Assembly (NCBI RefSeq): GCF_004216475.1
Contig: NZ_CP022303.1
Coordinates: forward strand, 3,534,001-3,598,000
Length of the DNA stretch: 64,000 bases
Direction of reading: 5' to 3'
DNA from: Thalassococcus sp. S3
Lineage (GTDB): Bacteria > Pseudomonadota > Alphaproteobacteria > Rhodobacterales > Rhodobacteraceae
Position numbers and translations under genes: made by a program. Of this stretch, positions 57,614 to 64,000 are shown in pieces. Under the pieces are notes generated by a model. That model was not told where the DNA came from, made no database searches, and worked only from the letters and a program-made list of their open reading frames with translations. Each line of letters begins with the position of its first letter. Position 1 is the first letter of the stretch.

Positions 57614-58822
57614 TCAGACCGAGAGCCAGTCGGAGGTCGGCGTGAAAAGCTTGGTCTCGGCAGAGTAGCTGTAGACCCGGCCGGTGCCGATGGCGTTGTT
57701 CTCCATCGTGACTGGACCGCCGAAGAAGCCGCCGGAATCCCAGTCGGAGATGGCAGATAGGGTTTCGGCGACATTGTCGGCAGTCAGCTCGTTTCCGGCC
57801 TCGGCGGTGTCACGGAAGGCTTTGACGGCCAGTTCCAGCCCACACATCGTTTGCAGCGCCCAGGTGGACATGTAGTTTTCCATCGGCGTGCCCGCGAACA
57901 TCTCCTTGGAGAGGGCCGCATAGGTTTCATACCGGGGGGCGCCTTCGCGGTCGTAGAAATAGCGATAGGGCATGACGCCCTGATAGCCGTCAAGGATCGG
58001 GCCCGCTTCGTTGGTGATCCGGTCGGCGATGAACTTTTCCATGCCCCAGAAGGTGCCCTTGAACTGCACGGGCAGGCCAAACTGACGCGCGCCGCCGATA
58101 AGCTGCGGCCAGACGCCGGTCACATAGCCTTGCAGGATGCAGAACTCTGCGCCCGATTGCGCGAGTTTGGTCACATGGGTCGGGATGTCGGCCCCCTGCG
58201 CCTTGGTGGATTCCTCCAACACGACTTCGAGGCCGAGGCGTTCGGCTGTGGCCTTGCCGTGCTCGATCGGGTCACGACCAAACTCGGTGTTGGAGAAGAT
58301 AAAGGCCACTTTGGAGCCGCCGGCATCCTTGATGTTCTGCAAGAGGATGTCGAATTGCGACTGGTAGGTCGGGCCGGAGAGGTACTGATATGGGTTCTCC
58401 GCCGGGTTGGCGAGTTCGGAGGCGAAGGAGGTGGAGCCCATGATGCGGGCGTTTGCTCCGCGCAGTTCGGGGGCGATCAGCTTCATCGCACCGGTCGAAT
58501 CGGCGAAATAGCCGATCATGTCAGTGCCGTGATTGGCCAGCGCGCGCTGGTAGTTGGCCAGCGTGTTGTTGGGGATATAGCCGCTGTCTTCGGTCACGAA
58601 GCGGATGGGCGTGCCGGCAATGCCGCCTTCGTCGTTGAACATCTTCTGCGCGAGGCTAAAGACGGGCGCGACAAGCTGGCCGGCAGTAGCGAATGGCCCG
58701 GTCAGCGGCAGCGAGACGCCGAGGATGTATTCGGAGGGTTGCGCGCGCAGGATCATCGGGGTGCCAATGGCGGCGGTGGCCGCGGCGCTGGTCGCCAGGA
58801 AGGTGCGGCGGTTGATGGTCAT
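57614..58822 (-). CDS. ABC substrate-binding protein with twin-arginine-like signal (second Liv system)
   Basis: A 402-residue Type 1 binding protein. Its N-terminus (NRRTFLATSAAATAAIGTPM, ending near ILRAQ) is a likely Tat signal, then EYILGVSLPLTGPFATAGQL. The ligand is unknown; the linked acyl-CoA synthetase suggests a carboxylate. Start ATG 58822. Confidence 0.9.
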   Translation of the reverse strand: MTINRRTFLATSAAATAAIGTPMILRAQPSEYILGVSLPLTGPFATAGQLVAPVFSLAQKMFNDEGGIAGTPIRFVTEDSGYIPNNTLANYQRALANHGTDMIGYFADSTGAMKLIAPELRGANARIMGSTSFASELANPAENPYQYLSGPTYQSQFDILLQNIKDAGGSKVAFIFSNTEFGRDPIEHGKATAERLGLEVVLEESTKAQGADIPTHVTKLAQSGAEFCILQGYVTGVWPQLIGGARQFGLPVQFKGTFWGMEKFIADRITNEAGPILDGYQGVMPYRYFYDREGAPRYETYAALSKEMFAGTPMENYMSTWALQTMCGLELAVKAFRDTAEAGNELTADNVAETLSAISDWDSGGFFGGPVTMENNAIGTGRVYSYSAETKLFTPTSDWLSV

Positions 58823-58855
58823 ATGTGTCTTCTCCCTAAAACTTGGCCTTTGTTG

Positions 58856-59926
58856 TTATCCGCGCGCGAATGGCCAGCGGTTTGCGGCGCGCAGTATCCT
58901 GTCGGTGATGTGGTTGATGCCCAGCGGTTCTTTCAAGAGGAAGAACACGAGCAGCAGGCCGAACGCGATCTCCTGCATGGGCGCGGCATAGCGTTGCAGA
59001 TCGAGCGCGCCGCCGGTGGCGGCACCGAAGCTGATCTTGATAAGTTCGGGGACCATCACGATGATGATCACGCCAAAGACCGGCCCCATCGTGCGGCCCA
59101 TGCCGCCGACGATCAGAGCGGCGACCAGTTCCAGAGACAGGTCAAGCTCGAATTGCTCGGGCAGGATCCGGGCGTAGAAATAGGCAAAGAGCGCTCCGGC
59201 AAGGCCGCAATAAGCGGCGGAGATGGCAAAGCTGGTCAGCTTGTAGCGCAAAAGCGAGATGCCGAGGATTTCTGCCGAATAGTCCCGGTCGCGGATGGCG
59301 ATGAAGGCGCGACCGACGCGGGTGCGGATGAGGTTCTGCGCCATCAGCAGGGTGATGAAAGCGAGGGACGCGATCAGCACGAACATCTCGCGCTTGGTGT
59401 CAAGCTCCCACCCGAAGAGGTTGGGGATGGGTGTGTTGATGCCCGCGACACCCCCCGTGAACGGGGCGAATGCGTCCTGTTCGATGAGAAAGATCACGAT
59501 GAAGCTGGCGCTGAGCGTGGCGACGGCGAGGTAAAGGCCTTTGACGCGCAACGATGGCAGGCCCACGATGATGCCGATGAGGGCCGAAACCGCAATGGCC
59601 ACCGGAATGGCGATCAGCGGCATGATCTGGTCGGGGATGATCCCGGCAAAGCCATTGTGGAAAGCGGTGGTGACATAGGCCCCTATGGCAATGAAGGCGC
59701 CATGGCCCAGCGAGACGAGGCCGGTATAGCCGGTCAGGACATTCACCCCGACCACGGCGATCAGCAGGATGCCCATCTTGCAGGCGATCAGGATGAAGTA
59801 GTCGTTGGCGGTGAGCGTGAAGAGGCCCAGGGCCAGGATCATCCCGTAAACGAAGGCCTGCTTGTAGGAGTTGTTCAGAACCCGCTCGTCCGCGGCATAG
59901 GTGGATTTGAGATTGCCGTTGATCAT
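58856..59926 (-). CDS. livM: LivM permease (second Liv system)
   Basis: A 356-residue membrane protein with GVNVLTGYTGLVSLGHGAF and GPVFGVIIIVMVPELIKI. Its start overlaps the livH stop by 4 nt. Confidence 0.92.
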   Translation of the reverse strand: MINGNLKSTYAADERVLNNSYKQAFVYGMILALGLFTLTANDYFILIACKMGILLIAVVGVNVLTGYTGLVSLGHGAFIAIGAYVTTAFHNGFAGIIPDQIMPLIAIPVAIAVSALIGIIVGLPSLRVKGLYLAVATLSASFIVIFLIEQDAFAPFTGGVAGINTPIPNLFGWELDTKREMFVLIASLAFITLLMAQNLIRTRVGRAFIAIRDRDYSAEILGISLLRYKLTSFAISAAYCGLAGALFAYFYARILPEQFELDLSLELVAALIVGGMGRTMGPVFGVIIIVMVPELIKISFGAATGGALDLQRYAAPMQEIAFGLLLVFFLLKEPLGINHITDRILRAANRWPFARG

Positions 59927-60927
59927 ATCCGTTCCACCTCTGCTTGGCCGAAAAGACCGTGGGGACGCACCAGGAGGACGACGAGGACGGCGACGTAAGG
60001 CACGATCTCGGCCCAGTCACCGCCCAGTTGCCATTGGGTCATCGCCTCCATCACGCCGACGGCCATGGCGGCGATGAAAACGCCGATGTAGCTGTCGAGC
60101 CCGCCCATCAGCACGATGGCGAGGACGGAGAAGCCAAAGAGCCCAAGCGACGGGGAAATGCCGTTACGCGTAGCCAGGATCGCACCGGCGATGGCACCGG
60201 TGGTGCATGCCAGAACCCAGGCGCGGGAGAAGACTTTTGGCACCGAGATACCCATGGAATAGGCGGTCGACTGATCCTCCGCCGTGGCACGGATGGCGAC
60301 GCCGGATTTGGTGTAGCGGACCATCAGGACGATGCCAACGAAGATCAGAAGCGCGATGGCCATGTTCACCAGATCGGCACCGAAGAGGAAGATCGGCGTG
60401 CCGAAGAGGTCGAACCGCACCGGCGCGTTGGGCGCGATGTGGGGGACGAAATCGGCATCAGCCGTCCAGATCAGGGAGGCGGTGCCGGACAGGATGGAGA
60501 TGAGGCCCACGGTGATCATGATCATCGCGAAGATGGATTGCCCCATCAGAGGGCGCATCAGCGTGCGTTCGATGATCAGGCCCAGTATCGCGTTGCAGAC
60601 CAGAGCGCCGGCAAGACCGAAGAGGATGCGGGGCACGTTGGCGGCCCAGTCCAGAACAGCACCCATGGGGGAGAACATCGGCAGATCGGCCCGCATCTCG
60701 GCCATCCAGGCCGGGTTCCAGGACGCGAGCCAGGCCGGAGCGCCCTCCATGCCGGGGATGATCACGGCGAAGGTGTAGTAGAAATAGGCCCCGAACATGA
60801 TGACGTAGCCATGAGCGAAGTTGACGACCTTGGTGGCTTTGAAGACCGACACGATACCGACGGCGATCAGCGCATAGATGGCGCCGGACATCAGGCCGTT
60901 GATGGCGAATTGCGCGAATTGGCCCAT
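59923..60927 (-). CDS. livH: LivH permease (second Liv system)
   Basis: A 334-residue membrane protein with FAINGLMSGAIYALIAVGIV, GGLDSYIGVFIAAMAVGVME and other LivH features. It follows the hairpin-rich 292-nt gap after livG. Confidence 0.92.
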   Translation of the reverse strand: MGQFAQFAINGLMSGAIYALIAVGIVSVFKATKVVNFAHGYVIMFGAYFYYTFAVIIPGMEGAPAWLASWNPAWMAEMRADLPMFSPMGAVLDWAANVPRILFGLAGALVCNAILGLIIERTLMRPLMGQSIFAMIMITVGLISILSGTASLIWTADADFVPHIAPNAPVRFDLFGTPIFLFGADLVNMAIALLIFVGIVLMVRYTKSGVAIRATAEDQSTAYSMGISVPKVFSRAWVLACTTGAIAGAILATRNGISPSLGLFGFSVLAIVLMGGLDSYIGVFIAAMAVGVMEAMTQWQLGGDWAEIVPYVAVLVVLLVRPHGLFGQAEVERI

Positions 60928-61104
60928 TAGAGCGCCTCCACGTTTGAATGAGTTGGTTGCGCTTGGTTCGGAGTTCCGCCTCGTTGGTCGTCGCCAAGTC
61001 GTACGGGGTTGGCGGCTCCCAAGCAGTTTCGGGGAAACCTTTGAGTGTCAGAGGGAGTGTAGGCCTTGCTAACGCATGTCAGTCGCGCATCTTTCAGAGC
61101 ATCC

Positions 61105-61184
61105 GCCCGATGGGCACCATCGGGCAGCCCCCGACCGCCCCCCCGGGCGGGGGCTTTACCCCCACCCGCGGTCGGGGACTGCCC
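61105..61184. repeat. Two overlapping strong hairpins between livG and livH
   Basis: Hairpin A: 61122-61138 with 61168-61184, a 17-bp stem with one mismatch plus an inner GGGCGGGGG/CCCCCACCC stem. Hairpin B: GCCCGATGG (61105-61113) with CCATCGGGC (61117-61125), 9 bp perfect, 3-nt loop. They share GGGC at 61122-61125, so they cannot both form fully. On the minus strand A is transcribed first. They may act as an intercistronic stability or attenuation element; on the plus strand TTGTTT follows A. Confidence 0.6.
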
Positions 61185-61219
61185 TTGTTTCTGGTGATGG
61201 ACAGTTGGAGCGTACATGG

Positions 61220-61981
61220 TCATGCCGCGGCCCCCAGATACGCCTCGATCACGTCTTCATTGCCGCTGACCTCCTGCGGCGTGCCGCTGGCGATCTGCTG
61301 GCCGAAGTTGAGCACCACGATGTGGCTGCAAATGTCCATCACCATGTGCATGTCGTGTTCGACGAGGAGCACAGTCGTACCAAACTCCTCCTGCACGTCC
61401 AGGATGAAGCGGGCCATATCCGCTGTTTCTTCGCGGTTCATACCGGCGACAGGTTCATCCAGCAGCAGCACCTTGGGCTGCATCGCCAGGGCGCGCCCCA
61501 GCTCCACCCGTTTTTGCAGCCCGTAGGGCAGCATGGTGATGGGGTACTTGCGGATATGGTCGATCTCGAGGAAGTCGATCACGCGCTCCTCGATGTCGCG
61601 GCGCAGCTCCAGCTCTTCCCGCTGGGCCGCACCAAAATAGCGCAGCGCCTGCCAGACATTGGTCTTGAGCCGCGTGTGCCCACCCAGCTTGATATTGTCG
61701 AGCACGGTCATGCCACGGAAGAGGGCGATGTTCTGAAAGGTGCGTGCGAGCCCCAGCCCTGCGCGCTTGTCGGGCGAGAGGTCCGTGATGTCCTGCCCCT
61801 CAAAAAACACCCGGCCCTTATCCGGTTTGTAAAACCCTGAAATCGCGTTGAAAAGAGAGGTCTTGCCTGCCCCGTTCGGTCCGATCACGCCTGTGATCTC
61901 ACCCGGTTTGGCTTCGAAACTGATACCCTGCAGCGCCTTGATGCCCCCGAAGGACAGATGCAGGTCCTCGATCTTGAGCAT
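61220..61981 (-). CDS. livG: LivG-type ABC ATP-binding protein (first gene of second Liv operon)
   Basis: A 253-residue ATPase: GPNGAGKTSLFNAISGFYKP, LPYGLQKRVELGRA, VLLLDEPVAGMN and VLLVEHDMHM. The start is ATG 61981; GTG two codons earlier is possible. It is separated from livH by 292 nt carrying strong hairpins. Confidence 0.92.
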   Translation of the reverse strand: MLKIEDLHLSFGGIKALQGISFEAKPGEITGVIGPNGAGKTSLFNAISGFYKPDKGRVFFEGQDITDLSPDKRAGLGLARTFQNIALFRGMTVLDNIKLGGHTRLKTNVWQALRYFGAAQREELELRRDIEERVIDFLEIDHIRKYPITMLPYGLQKRVELGRALAMQPKVLLLDEPVAGMNREETADMARFILDVQEEFGTTVLLVEHDMHMVMDICSHIVVLNFGQQIASGTPQEVSGNEDVIEAYLGAAA

Positions 61982-62282
61982 GGTCACCCACCCTCATTGT
62001 GCCGCCCGTGCAATCGGGCCTCCCCACGCGGGAATATAGCGCGTTCAGGGCGGCGGTCGATTGTCCGAAAGCGGACCTCCCAATTTCACCGAATGCGCCG
62101 CAGTCTCGTTGGTCTGGCTGCGTGCGCCGTTTCGGCGGCTCCACCCCAATAAGTGGCACCGCCTTCTTCACATCGCAACAGAGTGTGCGACTTGACGTTA
62201 CGGCGGTTTGGGGCGTCCGATATCCTGCAGGCCGAAAGGCGCTGATTTTCAGGCGGTTGCGAGGCGAAAGCCTCCCGTTACG
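61982..62282. other. 301-nt intergenic region between hisG and second Liv operon
   Basis: No gene is supported. It should contain the livG promoter and the hisG 3' end. I see no clear terminator or operator. Confidence 0.5.
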
Positions 62283-62978
62283 TCAACTTGCGCTCAGCAG
62301 GTCCTGCAGGTGCAGGAACGTTGTTTTATCCTCTGCCTCCATCTGCGCAGTGCGGCTGCGCCACAACGTAGCCTGGGAGCGGAGGATGAGGCCGTCGTCG
62401 AGGATCTTGAGGTGATTGGCGCGCAGCGTCTCACCGGTGGAGGTGATGTCGGCGATGGCTTCGGCGGTTTCGTTCTTGACCGTGCCCTCGGTCGCGCCCT
62501 GACTGTCGACCAGAGCGTAATCGGCCACGCCGGCATCGCGCAGGAAGTCGCGCACCAGCCGGTGGTATTTCGTGGCGATGCGCAGACGGTACCCATGAGC
62601 CGCGCGGAAGGCAGCAGAAGCGGCGTCGAGGTCATCGAGCGTGTCGACATCGACCCAGAAATTCGGCACGGCGAGGATCAGGTCAGCCTGTCCGAAACCC
62701 AAGGGCCAAAGCTCCTCGACCTGCTGTTCCCAGCGGGCGAGTTTCTCCTGCACCAGATCGGTGCCGGTGACGCCCAGATGAATGCGCCCGGCGGCCAGTT
62801 CGCGCGGGATCTCTCCGGCCGAGAGCAGCACGAGCGAGACATTGTCGATGCCCGACACGGCCCCGGCATATTCCCGGTCGGATCCGCTGCGCGAGAGGGT
62901 CACGCCGCGCTTGGCGAACCAGTCGAAGGTCTTCTCCATCAGCCGGCCCTTGGAGGGCACGCCCAGTTTCAACGTCAT
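62283..62978 (-). CDS. hisG: ATP phosphoribosyltransferase HisG (short form)
   Basis: A 231-residue short HisG: LGVPSKGRLMEKTFDWFAKR, LVLLSAGEIPRELAAGRIHL, GVTGTDLVQEKL and ADYALVDSQGATEGTVKN. The short form lacks the C-terminal regulatory domain and needs HisZ. It is the first step of histidine synthesis. The ATG overlaps the hisZ stop by 4 nt. Confidence 0.95.
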   Translation of the reverse strand: MTLKLGVPSKGRLMEKTFDWFAKRGVTLSRSGSDREYAGAVSGIDNVSLVLLSAGEIPRELAAGRIHLGVTGTDLVQEKLARWEQQVEELWPLGFGQADLILAVPNFWVDVDTLDDLDAASAAFRAAHGYRLRIATKYHRLVRDFLRDAGVADYALVDSQGATEGTVKNETAEAIADITSTGETLRANHLKILDDGLILRSQATLWRSRTAQMEAEDKTTFLHLQDLLSAS

Positions 62979-64000
62979 GCCGCGCCCTCCGCCAATTCGA
63001 GCATCAACCCGGGGCGCAGGACGCCGCCCACAGCGGGGATCTCGGTGCCCCGGCCCAGATGCCGGGTCAGCGCGTCATAACGCCCGCCGGTAGCGACGGG
63101 CGGAAGGTCGGGCCGCCGTTCGGCGGAGAAGCCGAAAACGAACCCGTCGTAATATTCCATGGAGGTACGGCCATAGCTTGCCTCGAAATCGAGACTGTCG
63201 ACGTCGATACCGCGCGCAGCCAGGGCTTCGCTTCGCGCCTCCATCCGGTTCAGGGCGGGCGTGATCGCCCGGAGATCGACAGCGATGTCGCGCAGTTGCG
63301 CCAGAGCGAAGGGGATGGTTTCCCGCACCGCGAGAAGCGCGTCAAGTGCCGCGATTTCGGTATCGGACAAGGCCGGTGTGTCGGCCTCATGGCGCAATGC
63401 TGTCAGACGCGCCTCCACCTCCGAGCGCGTGCGGCGCCCGATCTCGGGGCCAGCCCCGGCGAAGGGATCGTCGGCGAGGATCGCGCGCGGCTGGCCGCGC
63501 CCGGCATAACGGTCAAGCAGGGCACGAAAGCGGCGGGGGCGCCAGATATGGCGGGATAGAGCAGCCTTGCGGCGTTTCGTGGTCTCAAGCCCCTGAACCG
63601 CAGCCATGAGAATACCGATATCACCGGTGGAGGCCCGCAAGTCGAGGCCCGAAAGAACGTCGGAGAAGAGCGCGAACACTTCCGCATCAGCGGCGGCAGG
63701 GTTGGCGCGGTCGAAGACCTCGTAACCGACTTGGATATACTCGTTGGCACGGTCGGGATCGTGTTCCTGGCGGCGAAACACCTCTCCGGAATAGGTGTAG
63801 CGTGCAGGCTCCGCCCCGTTCTGCATATGCATCTGAACAACCGGCACAGTGAAATCGGGGCGTAACATCTGCTCCCCCCGCAGAGCGTCGGACGTGACGT
63901 AGGCCCGGGCGCGGATATCCTCGCCATAGAGATCGAGCAGCGTTTCGGCCGGTTGCAGGACAGGGGTCTCCACGGACAGCGCGCCTGCGGCTTCGAACCG
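62975..64000 (-). CDS. hisZ: ATP phosphoribosyltransferase regulatory subunit HisZ (partial, N-terminus off the right edge)
   Basis: A HisRS-like paralogue: FEAAGALSVETPVLQPAETL at the edge, then LDLYGEDIRARAYVTSDALR, RPDFTVPVVQMHM and VFRRQEHDPDRANEYIQVG. The frame continues to base 64000, so the GTG at 63973 is internal and the true start lies outside. It activates short HisG. Confidence 0.93.
   Translation of the reverse strand, partial: RFEAAGALSVETPVLQPAETLLDLYGEDIRARAYVTSDALRGEQMLRPDFTVPVVQMHMQNGAEPARYTYSGEVFRRQEHDPDRANEYIQVGYEVFDRANPAAADAEVFALFSDVLSGLDLRASTGDIGILMAAVQGLETTKRRKAALSRHIWRPRRFRALLDRYAGRGQPRAILADDPFAGAGPEIGRRTRSEVEARLTALRHEADTPALSDTEIAALDALLAVRETIPFALAQLRDIAVDLRAITPALNRMEARSEALAARGIDVDSLDFEASYGRTSMEYYDGFVFGFSAERRPDLPPVATGGRYDALTRHLGRGTEIPAVGGVLRPGLMLELAEGAA

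Noticed and set aside
57851..59998. Plus-strand 715-residue open frame across the second Liv operon
   Set aside because: Antisense to substrate-binding protein and LivM, whose frames are clearly recognisable; long antisense frames are common in high-GC DNA.

Overview
The window is high-GC DNA from an alphaproteobacterium, most likely of the Roseobacter/Rhodobacteraceae group. Evidence: dense operons with 4-nt start/stop overlaps, two Liv-type ABC transporters placed with acyl-CoA-forming genes, a non-pyrrolysine MttB-family protein next to a GcvT-fused demethylase, a DUF1489 protein, class II ribonucleotide reductase, the thiCOSGEF order and a short HisG with HisZ. I found no rRNA, tRNA, CRISPR array, transposase or integrase.

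Layout. (a) 1-3349: a glutamine-synthetase-like gene (cut by the left edge) coupled to a Rieske oxygenase, with a divergent IclR regulator and a near-perfect palindrome between them. (b) 3544-15761: a twelve-gene minus-strand operon. It starts with a two-domain flavoprotein of the 2-aminobenzoyl-CoA monooxygenase/reductase (salicylyl-CoA 5-hydroxylase) type, followed by an SDR, MarR, a crotonase-fold enzyme, an acyl-CoA dehydrogenase and a 2-aminobenzoate/benzoate-type CoA ligase, then a complete Liv ABC importer and a RidA deaminase. This reads as aerobic CoA-dependent anthranilate-type catabolism with its own uptake. (c) 15973-20527: a dimethylglycine-dehydrogenase-like enzyme, an MttB-family methyltransferase and TetR, a methylamine/betaine demethylation module. 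(d) 21074-23374: a PHP-domain metallohydrolase and an ABC1/UbiB-like kinase.

(e) 23477-32779 is the most unusual region. A 1050-residue catabolic reductive dehalogenase (cobalamin domain plus two 4Fe-4S clusters) is fused to a phthalate-dioxygenase-reductase-like FMN/NAD/2Fe-2S module, with a divergent MarR regulator. Next come a Tat-exported mini intradiol-dioxygenase-like protein paired with a ferric-reductase-like membrane protein, an AraC regulator, and a nitronate monooxygenase-amidase-MOSC operon. (f) 32879-42836: a signalling block with a CheB-CheR-PAS fusion, a single-domain receiver, a degenerate kinase/pseudo-receiver, a GGDEF-EAL protein, and an operon of periplasmic binding protein, hybrid kinase and receiver.

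(g) 43329-48836: a TPP riboswitch and thiCOSGEF. (h) 48880-53953: nrdJ, DUF1489 and a PQQ/haem c alcohol dehydrogenase. (i) 53954-54926: a poorly coding, lower-GC gap with one small Imm33-like ORF. (j) 54927-61981: a long-chain acyl-CoA synthetase with a second Liv ABC system, with two overlapping strong hairpins between livG and livH. (k) 62283-64000: hisG-hisZ (hisZ cut by the right edge).

Themes: CoA-dependent and reductive routes for substituted aromatics, and heavy cobalamin use (reductive dehalogenase, NrdJ and probably the MttB-like protein). Assignments rest on reading motifs and gene context; no database search was run.
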